Translations under genes and position numbers: made by a program
NCBI GenBank assembly: GCA_031260095.1
Contig: JAIRKN010000148.1
Span: 1 to 10,512 of the forward strand
Length of the DNA: 10,512 bases
Source of the DNA: Tannerella sp.
GTDB taxonomy: Bacteria; Bacteroidota; Bacteroidia; Bacteroidales; Tannerellaceae
Direction of reading: 5' to 3'
Notes under the pieces: model-generated
The model's input: the letters and a program-made list of their open reading frames with translations, nothing else
The model's database searches: none
What the model was told of the DNA's origin: nothing
In this document: positions 1-7,334 of the stretch, piece by piece
How positions within the stretch are numbered: position 1 is the first letter of the stretch
Layout of the letters: each line of letters begins with the position of its first letter

Positions 1-22
1 TACTTACAACAGGATCGGATAT

Positions 23-730
23 ATGACCGAATTGCCGCAATACAAACAGATATATGAAAACTTAAGGGCGCAGATCGCCGCAGGAAAATATATTCCCGGC
101 GACCGGCTTCCATCAGAACATGAGTTATGCGTGAAATATAATGTGGCGCGCCTTACCGTGCGGAAAGCGTTGGAGCAATTGGTTGCGGACGATTTTATCA
201 TTCGTCATCAGGGGAAAGGCAGTATCGTGAAAGGTACTCCGAAAGGAATCGGTATCCTGTCGCTGATGAGTACAACTTCTGCGCTCGACAATACGAATCT
301 TACAACACATATCACTTTGAAACCGGAATTGCGCGAATGGCATGAGGCGTTTACTTTTCCGGTTGAGCCGCAGGAAGAAGCAGCCGGATGTATCTATTTT
401 GAACGATTACGATTGCTCGACGGAGAGCCGGTTTTTTATGACATTACGATGCTTCCGAATATAAACCTGCCGCGCTTTTTGGATTACGATATGGAAAATA
501 AATCGCTGTTTGATACCTTGCGCACCAGGTATCAGATTGTTGTGACCGGAGGCGTACAACAACTTTTTGCCATACGGGCCGATAAGCGTCTTCAGGAATC
601 TTTTTATGTCCGCTCCGGACATCCCGTACTGCAACTTAACCGGAAGATCAATACCAATCGCACAGGATTCCACATATACAGCCGGATATTTTGCGTGACA
701 CAACGTTACGGACTGATCGGAAGTTTCTGA
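23..730 (+). CDS. GntR-family (HutC/UTRA type) transcriptional regulator
   Basis: This is a ligand-responsive DNA-binding regulator of 235 aa, a normal length for the HutC subfamily. Residues about 5-71 form the GntR winged helix-turn-helix: the YKQIYENLRAQI helix, the GDRLPSEHEL segment, the recognition-helix region VARLTVRKALEQL and the wing ending HQGKGSIV. Residues about 95-230 fit a UTRA effector-binding domain, with the typical patterns CIYFERLRLLDGEPVFYD and HPVLQLNRKI. The ATG at 23 is preferred because family members usually begin a few residues before YKQIYE. However, no in-frame stop precedes it in the window, so a longer start cannot be excluded. It sits upstream of and codirectional with a catabolic operon, and the intervening gap holds matching inverted repeats. 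It is therefore probably the local repressor, released by a pathway substrate or intermediate (inference). The ligand is unknown, though UTRA ligands are often sugar phosphates or small acids. Confidence 0.93.
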   Translation: MTELPQYKQIYENLRAQIAAGKYIPGDRLPSEHELCVKYNVARLTVRKALEQLVADDFIIRHQGKGSIVKGTPKGIGILSLMSTTSALDNTNLTTHITLKPELREWHEAFTFPVEPQEEAAGCIYFERLRLLDGEPVFYDITMLPNINLPRFLDYDMENKSLFDTLRTRYQIVVTGGVQQLFAIRADKRLQESFYVRSGHPVLQLNRKINTNRTGFHIYSRIFCVTQRYGLIGSF

Positions 731-738
731 AAATACAC

Positions 739-763
739 ATATACAAGTATGGAACTTGTGTAT
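739..763. promoter_or_regulatory. Probable GntR operator 1 (inverted repeat)
   Basis: The arms are ATATACAAGT (739-748) and ACTTGTGTAT (754-763), separated by 5 nt. The inner six bases of each arm pair perfectly, followed by one T-G mismatch and three more pairs. The site begins 8 bp after the regulator's stop codon. The spacing and symmetry fit a dimeric repressor site. The link to this GntR protein is inferred from proximity and from the repeated half-site at 820-829. Confidence 0.6.
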
Positions 764-821
764 ATCGACGCGCAAAATAAGTTATTGATTATCATAAACT
801 AAAAAATAAAATATAAATGAC

Positions 822-853
822 TTGTATATATACATTTTTTTATCGTAACTTTG
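822..853 (+). promoter_or_regulatory. Bacteroidota-type promoter for the catabolic operon
   Basis: TAACTTTG at 846-853 matches the Bacteroides -7 consensus TAnnTTTG exactly. TTG at 822-824 lies 21 bp upstream, within the usual spacing for the -33 element. Transcription would start near 857-862, leaving a leader of about 45 nt before the ATG at 905. It faces the E2 gene and is the only promoter of this quality I noticed in the window. Confidence 0.8.
823..834. promoter_or_regulatory. Probable GntR operator 2 (perfect palindrome over the promoter)
   Basis: TGTATATATACA reads identically on both strands. Extended leftwards it starts with ACTTGTATAT, the same decamer as in the upstream inverted repeat. 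It overlaps the TTG of the -33 element and part of the promoter spacer, so a bound repressor would block RNA polymerase. Runs of alternating TA are self-complementary by chance more often than mixed sequence, so the shared ACTTGT flank is the stronger evidence. Confidence 0.55.
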
Positions 854-904
854 CGGCAAATTAAATTATTTCAGCGAATATCTATACATTAATAATTAGA
901 AGAA

Positions 905-2233
905 ATGGCAACAGTTGTAATCATGCCCAAACAGGGACAGTCGGTCGAAAGTTGTATCCTGACGGAGATAAAAAAGAAAAAAGGCGACGCCGTCGCAGTC
1001 GGCGATATATTGTTTTCTTATGAAACAGACAAGGCTTCGTTTGAAGAAGAAGCGCAGGCGGCAGGCACCGTGCTCGACGTGTTTTTTGCCGAAGGAGATG
1101 AGATCCCTGTCCTTGCGAACGTAATGGTAATCGGTCGTCCGGGAGAATCGACGGATGAGTTTCGCACCGAAGCGGCAGGAAACGCTCCCGCCGAAACGGT
1201 TGCGCCCGTAACCGCGCCGCCACAATCCGCCGAAGCGCCCCAGACTGTAAACGCCGGTATGCAAACGACCGCCACAGCCACGTCTCCAGTATCGCCGCGC
1301 GCCAAAGCGCTGGCCGGCAAAAATGCTATACAGGCAGAAACGCTTGCCGGTACAGGCCCGCATGGACGTGTGATCGAACGGGATGTGCAGGCTGTTATTG
1401 ATAACATGCCGAAAACAACGCCGCTGGCAAAAGCCGTTATCAAAGATACGGGCGCATCACTTCCAGAATCCGGAAGCGGACTGGCCGGAACTGCGAAAAG
1501 CGCCGATCTCGGAGTGAAAAATCCGGTGTATGCCTCCGACAGCGAAATAAAACCATTGACCAATATGCGGAAGATTATCGCCAAATCTATGCACGCATCC
1601 CTTCAAAACTCAGCACAGTTGACCCACCACCTCGGTGCAGATGCACGGAATATTATGGCGCTACGCAAAACGGTCAAAAAAGCAATGCAGAATGGCTATC
1701 CGACCGATATTACACTAAATGATTTCGTTTGTTTGGCCGTCATCAAAGCGCTGAAAAAATTTCCGCAGGTGAACGCGCACTTTCTCGGAGACAGCGTGCG
1801 CCTGTTCTCGAAAGTACACCTCGGACTGGCAGTAGATACGGAACGCGGACTGATGGTGCCTGTCGTAAGAAATGCCGACGACTTGTCCGTACAGGACTTA
1901 TCCAATCAGCTCAAAGAAGTGGCCAACGCATGTAAAAAGGGAGGCATCGCGCCGGATCTTCTTTCGCCGGAAGCCGCGTCGTTCACGGTATCAAACCTCG
2001 GAAATTACGGCGTAGAAATGTTTACGCCCGTCATCAACCTGCCGCAGGTCGCTATTCTGGGAGTTAACACGATCGTTCCACGCCCGAAAGACCTGGGAGG
2101 AGGCGTTTACGGATTTGTACCTTACATGGGCTTAAGCCTTACATACGACCACCGTGCACTCGACGGAGGCGAAGCTACCCGTTTCGTAAAACAGGTGGCC
2201 ATTGAAATCGAAAATCTTGAATTTAGCTTATAA
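905..2233 (+). CDS. 2-oxoacid dehydrogenase complex E2 (dihydrolipoamide acyltransferase)
   Basis: This is the core subunit of a 2-oxoacid dehydrogenase-type complex. It carries the acyl group on a swinging lipoyl arm and transfers it to CoA in the cytoplasm. The protein is 442 aa, normal for an E2 with one lipoyl domain. Residues 1-79 are the lipoyl domain, with the lipoylation motif ETDKAS and Lys43 as the modified residue. An Ala/Pro/Thr-rich linker covers about 85-128. Residues about 129-166 are the peripheral subunit-binding domain (SPRAKALAGKN, then GTGPHGRVIERDV). A second Ala/Gly/Ser linker follows, then the catalytic domain from about 214, with FTVSNLGNYGVEMFTPVINL (359-378) and the active-site DHRALDGG (His416, Asp420). 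The ATG at 905 follows a purine run and starts exactly at the lipoyl fold. It is the first gene after the promoter, 13 bp before the E3 gene. The acyl specificity cannot be decided from the sequence. Confidence 0.95.
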   Translation: MATVVIMPKQGQSVESCILTEIKKKKGDAVAVGDILFSYETDKASFEEEAQAAGTVLDVFFAEGDEIPVLANVMVIGRPGESTDEFRTEAAGNAPAETVAPVTAPPQSAEAPQTVNAGMQTTATATSPVSPRAKALAGKNAIQAETLAGTGPHGRVIERDVQAVIDNMPKTTPLAKAVIKDTGASLPESGSGLAGTAKSADLGVKNPVYASDSEIKPLTNMRKIIAKSMHASLQNSAQLTHHLGADARNIMALRKTVKKAMQNGYPTDITLNDFVCLAVIKALKKFPQVNAHFLGDSVRLFSKVHLGLAVDTERGLMVPVVRNADDLSVQDLSNQLKEVANACKKGGIAPDLLSPEAASFTVSNLGNYGVEMFTPVINLPQVAILGVNTIVPRPKDLGGGVYGFVPYMGLSLTYDHRALDGGEATRFVKQVAIEIENLEFSL

Positions 2234-2246
2234 AACAATCAAACGT

Positions 2247-3611
2247 ATGATAGATTTAGCAATTATCGGCGGCGGGCCGGGAGGATATGTAGCAGCGGAA
2301 CGCGCGGGAGCAAAAGGATTAAGTGTCGTACTCTTTGAAAAAAGAGAACTTGGAGGTGTGTGCCTGAACGAAGGTTGTATTCCTACCAAAACACTGCTAT
2401 ATAGCGCCAAAGTTTTTGATTATGCAAAGCATGGCGATAAATACGGGATCAATGTGGCGGACGCTTCATTCGATTTCGGCAAAATAATGGTGCGTAAAGA
2501 CAAAGTAGTAAAGAAACTGATCGCAGGCGTAGGCGCTAAAATGAAAGCGCATAAAGTGACGGTTGTCAAAGGGGAAGCGATGATAAAGGGACGTTCATCC
2601 GCAGGGATCGAAATATCCTGTGACGGAGAAGACTTTTGCGCGAGAAACCTGCTGCTTTGTACCGGCTCGGAAGCGTTTGTGCCTCCCATTCCGGGAGTGC
2701 GGGAAGCCGGGGATATCGTTGTTACGAACCGGGAGATCCTATCCCTTAAAGAACAACCGAAGTCATTGGTCATCATAGGTGGCGGCGTTATTGGAATGGA
2801 ATTTGCCAGCTTCTTCAACAGCCTCGGCACGGAAGTGACGGTAGTGGAGATGCTGCCCGAAATACTGGGCGGACTGGATAGTGAGATCAGCAAAATGCTT
2901 CGCGAGATGTATAGCAAAAAAGGCATTACATTTAATTTATCCTGCAAGGTTACGGAAATAAAAGGAAACGAAGTGGTCTATGTAAATGCGGAAGGCGTTC
3001 AGGCGTCGGCCAAAGGCGAAAAGATCCTGATGAGCGTCGGTCGCCGCGCCGTCACGCAAGGGTTTGGACTGGAGAATCTTGGTGTGGAAACGGAGCGGAA
3101 TGCGATCAGGGTAGACAGTAAAATGAGGACAAACGTTCCGAATGTTTTTGCCGCAGGAGATGTGACGGGCTTCTCTATGCTTGCTCATACGGCCAGCCGC
3201 GAAGGTGAAGTGGTCGTCAACAATCTCACGGGCCGTCCCGACGTTATGCGCTACAATGCGATTCCCGGCGTTGTCTATACGAACCCGGAAGTGGCCGGAA
3301 CAGGTCTCACGGAAGAACAGGCAAAGAAAGAAGGTATTGCCTATAAGATAGTCAGACTGCCCATGAGCTATGCCGGACGCTTTATTGCCGAGAACGAAGG
3401 AGGTAGCGGAATATGTAAAGTGCTGGCCGGAGAAAAATACGGAGAAGTGCTCGGAGTACATCTGCTGGGTAATCCCTGTAGCGAAATGATCTATGGAGCA
3501 TGTCTGGCCATCGAACAGGAAATGACGCTCAAAGAAATGGAAGAAGTGGTATTCCCCCACCCAACCGTATCCGAAATATTCAAAGAAGCAATCTTTGCAA
3601 TGGACATTTAA
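2247..3611 (+). CDS. lpdA: Dihydrolipoamide dehydrogenase (E3)
   Basis: This FAD enzyme reoxidises dihydrolipoamide on E2 and passes electrons to NAD+. The 454-aa protein is slightly shorter than many E3 proteins (about 460-475). Visible features are the N-terminal FAD motif GGGPGG (8-13), the redox-active pair Cys39/Cys44 in GGVCLNEGCIPTK, the NAD-binding GGGVIG (178-183), the second FAD motif NVFAAGDV (299-306), and the C-terminal dimer domain with His438 and Glu443 in HPTVSE. All key residues are present. The ATG at 2247 places the Rossmann strand directly at the N-terminus. An upstream in-frame ATG at 2202 would add 15 residues with no family counterpart and overlap E2, so it was rejected. 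It lies between E2 and E1, suggesting a dedicated E3 rather than a shared housekeeping copy (inference). Confidence 0.95.
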   Translation: MIDLAIIGGGPGGYVAAERAGAKGLSVVLFEKRELGGVCLNEGCIPTKTLLYSAKVFDYAKHGDKYGINVADASFDFGKIMVRKDKVVKKLIAGVGAKMKAHKVTVVKGEAMIKGRSSAGIEISCDGEDFCARNLLLCTGSEAFVPPIPGVREAGDIVVTNREILSLKEQPKSLVIIGGGVIGMEFASFFNSLGTEVTVVEMLPEILGGLDSEISKMLREMYSKKGITFNLSCKVTEIKGNEVVYVNAEGVQASAKGEKILMSVGRRAVTQGFGLENLGVETERNAIRVDSKMRTNVPNVFAAGDVTGFSMLAHTASREGEVVVNNLTGRPDVMRYNAIPGVVYTNPEVAGTGLTEEQAKKEGIAYKIVRLPMSYAGRFIAENEGGSGICKVLAGEKYGEVLGVHLLGNPCSEMIYGACLAIEQEMTLKEMEEVVFPHPTVSEIFKEAIFAMDI

Positions 3612-3647
3612 TTAATATACACGATTCATCATTAATTACTAAATAGT

Positions 3648-6125
3648 ATGCCAAAAGTAGAATTTATCGACCCTGCAAAGGTCAGAAAACCGGGTGAAGT
3701 AAAATTCAGTAACATCCCTGTGAACCAATACAAAAAAACAGTGAGCGAAGAACTGAACAGCAAAAACTTCACAAATGAAGATTTAACACGTATTTACTTC
3801 GATATGTCGGTGATACGTGAGTTTGAAACGATGCTCCAGCTTGTAAAAACAACCGGCGCTTATCAGGGGATTGAATATAATAATCCCGGCCCGGCTCATT
3901 TGTCTGCGGGACAGGAAGCTGCGGCAGTAGGTATGGCTTATATGCTGGATACGGACGATTTTATTTTCGGTTCTCACCGCAGTCATGGAGAAATTATCGC
4001 CAAAGGATTGCGCTCCATACAAACTATGCCGGAAAAAGAATTGAAAAGGATTATGGAAAGTTTCTGGGACGGAGCCACGTTGAATGTAGCTAAAAAAGCG
4101 TATAAGGGGAAAGAGATCAAAAAGTTGGCCATTAGATTCCTTTTATATGGAGCATTAGCCGAAATATTCGCACGTACAACCGGTTTCAATAAGGGCCTTG
4201 GCGGCAGTATGCACACGTTCTTCACTCCGTTCGGCATTTATCCGAACAACGCAATCGTAGGAGGTAGTGCGACTATTGCTGTCGGAGCGGCTTTGTATAA
4301 GAAAGTGAATCGTAAGAAAGGGATTGTGGTAGCCAATATCGGTGACGGCTCCATGGCGCGCGGCCCCGTCTGGGAAGCGCTTTCTTTTGCCGCTATGGAT
4401 CAGTTTAAACAGTTGTGGGAGAAAGATATGAAAGGCGGACTGCCCGTTATTATCAATATCATGAACAATCAATACGGCATGGGCGGACAAACAGCCGGAG
4501 AAACTATGGGATACGATATCGCAGCACGTATCGGCGCAGGCGTAAATCCTGAACAAATGCACGCCGAACGTGTCGACGGGTATAATCCGTTAGCCGTAAT
4601 CGACGCATATCGCCGCAAAAAAGCTATCTTAGAGAAAAAAGAAGGTCCTGTCCTGCTCGATATTCTTACCTATCGTTACAGTGGTCACTCCCCGTCGGAT
4701 GCTTCCTCCTATCGTACAAAAGAAGAAATCGAAGCCTGGGAAAAAGCAGACTGTATCAAGAGCTACGGAAAGGAACTCGTAAAAGCCAAAGCAGCGACAC
4801 AAAAGGAACTGGATGCAATAGAGAAAGAAATCAAAGAGATTATGTTTGAGATATTCAAACTGGCCATCGACCCGGAACTTTCTCCGCTAATGGATTTGAA
4901 GAAGCAGCCGGATCTGCTGGAGGAAATGATGTTTTCCAATCAGTCGGTAGATTCTTTGTCAGAGGCCAAACCGGAGGTCAATCATCCGTTAAAAGAAAAT
5001 CTGCGCGTCAAACAAATAGCCGGAAAAGAACGCTTTGCTTATGACGAAAACGGTAAACCGTTCTCTAAAATGAAACAGTACCAGTTGCGTGACGGTCTTT
5101 TCGAAGCCATTGCTGACCGGTTTTACAAAGACGCTTCACTCGTTGCATACGGAGAAGAAAACCGCGACTGGGGAGGCGCTTTTGCCGTTTATCGCGGGCT
5201 AACCGAAGCCCTGCCGTATCATCGCCTGTTCAACGCGCCTATTGCAGAGGCGGCTATTGTCGGGACAGCTATTGGCTATGCAATGTGCGGCGGGCGTGTC
5301 ATTCCCGAAATTATGTATTGCGACTTCCTGGGATGTTGTGGCGACGAGGTTTTCAATCAGCTACCCAAATGGCAGGCAATGAGCGGAAATCTCATCAAGA
5401 TGCCGGTTGTCGTACGTGTATCGGTAGGGTCCAAATACGGCGCTCAGCACTCCCAGGACTGGACTTCGCTGGCGGCTCACATTCCGGGACTGAAAGTCTG
5501 TTTCCCCGCAACGCCTTACGATGCAAAAGGATTGATGAACCGTGCATTGCAGGGAACGGATCCGGTTATATTCTTCGAAAGTCAGCGCATTTATGATATC
5601 GGCGAACAATTCCATAAAGGCGGAGTGCCTGAAGGATATTATGAGATCCCGTTCGGTGAGCCGGATATCAAACGCGAAGGGAAAGACGTTACCTTCCTTA
5701 CCATTGGCGCAACCCTCTATACGGCTCTGAAAGCGGCCGATAGACTTGAAAAAGAATACGGCATGAGTGTGGAAGTGATAGACGCACGTTCACTGGTTCC
5801 CTTCAACTATGAAAAGGTGCTGGCGTCGGTTAAAAAGACGGGACGTATCGTGATTGCAAGTGACGCTACCGCACGCGGCTCGTTCCTGAACGACCTTGCA
5901 CGCAACATAACGGAACTTTCATTCGACGATCTGGACGCTCCCCCCGTGGTCGTAGGTTCACGCAACTGGATCACGCCCGCATACGAACTTGAATATGCCT
6001 TCTTCCCGCAGGAAGAAAGTTTCCTGGATGCCATACATGAAAAAATCGTTCCGTTAAAAGGATATATTCCTACCTATAATTTTACGGACGGCGAACAAAT
6101 ACGCCGACAAAAACTCGGAGTGTAA
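3648..6125 (+). CDS. Fused E1 alpha-beta thiamine-diphosphate dehydrogenase
   Basis: This ThDP enzyme performs the first step of the complex: it cleaves the carbonyl substrate and reductively acylates the E2 lipoate. At 825 aa it joins both E1 subunits in one chain. The alpha part (about 45-410) shows FGSHRSHGE (His110, His113), GGSMH (185-189), the ThDP motif opening at GDG (232-234) and closing at NN (273-274), and the loop YRYSGHSPSD (342-351). The beta part (about 475-800) shows YGEENRDWGG, the cofactor glutamate region NAPIAEAAIVG (Glu534), and SKYGAQHSQDW with likely catalytic His601. About 65 polar residues join the halves. An N-terminal extension of about 45 residues precedes the alpha fold. 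The GDG-to-NN spacing is about 38 residues instead of the usual 24-27, and the segment 120-180 is about 35 residues longer than in typical alpha chains. The substrate is uncertain: pyruvate, a branched or sugar-derived 2-oxoacid, or an acetoin-like compound. The stop overlaps the next ATG by one base. Confidence 0.9.
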   Translation: MPKVEFIDPAKVRKPGEVKFSNIPVNQYKKTVSEELNSKNFTNEDLTRIYFDMSVIREFETMLQLVKTTGAYQGIEYNNPGPAHLSAGQEAAAVGMAYMLDTDDFIFGSHRSHGEIIAKGLRSIQTMPEKELKRIMESFWDGATLNVAKKAYKGKEIKKLAIRFLLYGALAEIFARTTGFNKGLGGSMHTFFTPFGIYPNNAIVGGSATIAVGAALYKKVNRKKGIVVANIGDGSMARGPVWEALSFAAMDQFKQLWEKDMKGGLPVIINIMNNQYGMGGQTAGETMGYDIAARIGAGVNPEQMHAERVDGYNPLAVIDAYRRKKAILEKKEGPVLLDILTYRYSGHSPSDASSYRTKEEIEAWEKADCIKSYGKELVKAKAATQKELDAIEKEIKEIMFEIFKLAIDPELSPLMDLKKQPDLLEEMMFSNQSVDSLSEAKPEVNHPLKENLRVKQIAGKERFAYDENGKPFSKMKQYQLRDGLFEAIADRFYKDASLVAYGEENRDWGGAFAVYRGLTEALPYHRLFNAPIAEAAIVGTAIGYAMCGGRVIPEIMYCDFLGCCGDEVFNQLPKWQAMSGNLIKMPVVVRVSVGSKYGAQHSQDWTSLAAHIPGLKVCFPATPYDAKGLMNRALQGTDPVIFFESQRIYDIGEQFHKGGVPEGYYEIPFGEPDIKREGKDVTFLTIGATLYTALKAADRLEKEYGMSVEVIDARSLVPFNYEKVLASVKKTGRIVIASDATARGSFLNDLARNITELSFDDLDAPPVVVGSRNWITPAYELEYAFFPQEESFLDAIHEKIVPLKGYIPTYNFTDGEQIRRQKLGV

Positions 6126-7306
6126 TGACTATGGGAACATACAGCAGAGTGCCAAACGTCAATGCACACTTGCATACGCCATTTTCTTTCAGCGCCTTTG
6201 AAAACCTGGCCGACGCGCTGGATAGAGCTTCGGGTGAGAATGTCAGTGTCGTGGGAATCAATGATTTTTATTCCACTGACGGATATGAAGAATGGGATAA
6301 AGAGTCGCGTAAGCGACATCTTTATCCGTTGTTCAATATCGAATTTATAAGCCTCCAGCAGGAAGATCAGGAGAACGGCATACGTGTGAATGACCCGAAT
6401 AATCCGGGACGTACATACATCAGCGGAAAAGGATTAAGTTGTCCGCCTGCACTGAAAGAGCCTTATGCATCACAGTTAGCCGGAGTACGTGCAGAATCGA
6501 ATACGCAGGTAAAAGAAATGTGCGACAAGATAAACCTTCTCTTAAAAGCTTATAACGCCGGTTTTCATGTTGATTTTGAAAATATCGAAAGCGAGATGAG
6601 CAAAGGGCTTGTGCGCGAACGTCACTTAGCCAAAGCGCTGCGCATGTATACGTATATCCATTTTAAGAACGAGCCGAAAGACGTGAAGAAATTTATGGAA
6701 AAGATCTTTAACGGTAAAAAATTAAAATCGGATATATTTGATTACGCCGGAGTGGAAAATGAGATACGCGGCAATCTGCTGAAAGCCGGAGGAGCCGCAT
6801 TTGTCCCGGAAGATCCGAAAGCATTCCTTCCGCTCGACGATGTGCGCCGTATCATCCTGAATGCAGGCGGAATCCCAACCTATCCATTCCTTGGCGACGA
6901 TGCAAACGGAGGATTCACCGACTTTGAACAGGATATAGAAAAAGCAGCCGAGACCCTGAAACAACGAGGTATTTTTGCGGCGGAATTTATTACGACCAGA
7001 AATACTACGGATGTGTTGGAGAAATATGCAGGTTATCTTCATGATAACGGGTTTGTTGTCACATTCGGAACAGAGCATAATACGCCTGCAATGGAACCCA
7101 TATTGCTCCGTACCCGCGAAAAATCCCTTCTGACGGAACGATTGAAACAAATTAATTATGATGGGGCTTGTGTCATAGCCGCTCATCAGGAGCTTATCCG
7201 TGAAGGGAAAGCCGGATATGTCGACGACAATGGGATAGCAGATATGGACAACCGGAACAAATATATCGAAAAGGGTAATGAATGGATACAAGCTGTCATT
7301 CACTGA
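6125..7306 (+). CDS. PHP-superfamily-like metallohydrolase, substrate unknown
   Basis: This 393-aa protein has the order of motifs of a PHP (polymerase and histidinol phosphatase) metal-dependent hydrolase. These are NAHLHTPFSF with His15/His17, GINDF (44-48) in place of the usual TDH segment, NIEF with Glu73, and RERHLAKAL with His167, which resembles the RPHIARAL motif of nucleotide-processing PHP enzymes. Next come GGIPTYPFLGDD (248-259), where Tyr253 replaces the usual histidine of the AHP motif, and GTEHNTP with Glu317/His318 near the C-terminal end of the barrel. Several metal-site positions are thus kept and others altered. No signal peptide or membrane segment is seen. Its ATG overlaps the E1 stop (TAATG), suggesting translational coupling; ATG at 6131 is an alternative start. 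From context it may hydrolyse a phosphate ester, lactone or ring bond of a pathway intermediate, but this is inference. Confidence 0.75.
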   Translation: MTMGTYSRVPNVNAHLHTPFSFSAFENLADALDRASGENVSVVGINDFYSTDGYEEWDKESRKRHLYPLFNIEFISLQQEDQENGIRVNDPNNPGRTYISGKGLSCPPALKEPYASQLAGVRAESNTQVKEMCDKINLLLKAYNAGFHVDFENIESEMSKGLVRERHLAKALRMYTYIHFKNEPKDVKKFMEKIFNGKKLKSDIFDYAGVENEIRGNLLKAGGAAFVPEDPKAFLPLDDVRRIILNAGGIPTYPFLGDDANGGFTDFEQDIEKAAETLKQRGIFAAEFITTRNTTDVLEKYAGYLHDNGFVVTFGTEHNTPAMEPILLRTREKSLLTERLKQINYDGACVIAAHQELIREGKAGYVDDNGIADMDNRNKYIEKGNEWIQAVIH

Positions 7307-7334
7307 TCCGCCAAACAAATAATTTTTTAAAACG

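Larger units (their letters stand above)
731..904 (+). other. Intergenic regulatory region between regulator and operon
   Basis: This 174-bp AT-rich gap is much the longest non-coding stretch in the window. It carries an imperfect inverted repeat near 739-763, a perfect 12-bp palindrome at 823-834, a Bacteroidota-type promoter at 822-853 and a leader of roughly 45 nt before the E2 start codon. The decamer ACTTGTATAT, or one mismatch from it, occurs three times: inverted at 739-748, then forward at 754-763 and 820-829. I see no riboswitch-like structure and no convincing intrinsic terminator. Confidence 0.75.

Noticed and set aside
739..763. Inverted repeat considered as an intrinsic terminator for the regulator gene
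   Set aside because: The stem is AT-rich, interrupted by a mismatch, and is not followed by a T run; the repeated half-site near the promoter fits an operator better.
1018..1584. Antisense open frame of 188 codons opposite the E2 linker region
   Set aside because: It lies wholly inside the well-supported E2 gene. Its Ala/Ser/Pro-rich translation mirrors the Ala/Pro linker, and it shows no domain or promoter.
2202..2246. Longer lpdA start at the ATG at 2202
   Set aside because: The 15 extra residues have no counterpart in E3 proteins and would overlap the E2 coding end; the ATG at 2247 begins at the FAD-binding strand.
2937..3560. Antisense open frame of 207 codons opposite lpdA
   Set aside because: It lies within the conserved E3 coding sequence, has no recognisable motif, and is a composition artefact of the coding strand.
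5285..5596. Second forward open frame of 103 codons inside the E1 gene
   Set aside because: It is out of frame with conserved E1 beta motifs that continue unbroken across the region, and its translation has no recognisable features.
905..6125. Assignment as the housekeeping pyruvate or branched-chain dehydrogenase operon
   Set aside because: The fused E1 with extra loops, the specific GntR regulator and the linked sugar-phosphate enzymes point to a specialised complex. Specificity is left open because sequence reading alone cannot settle it.
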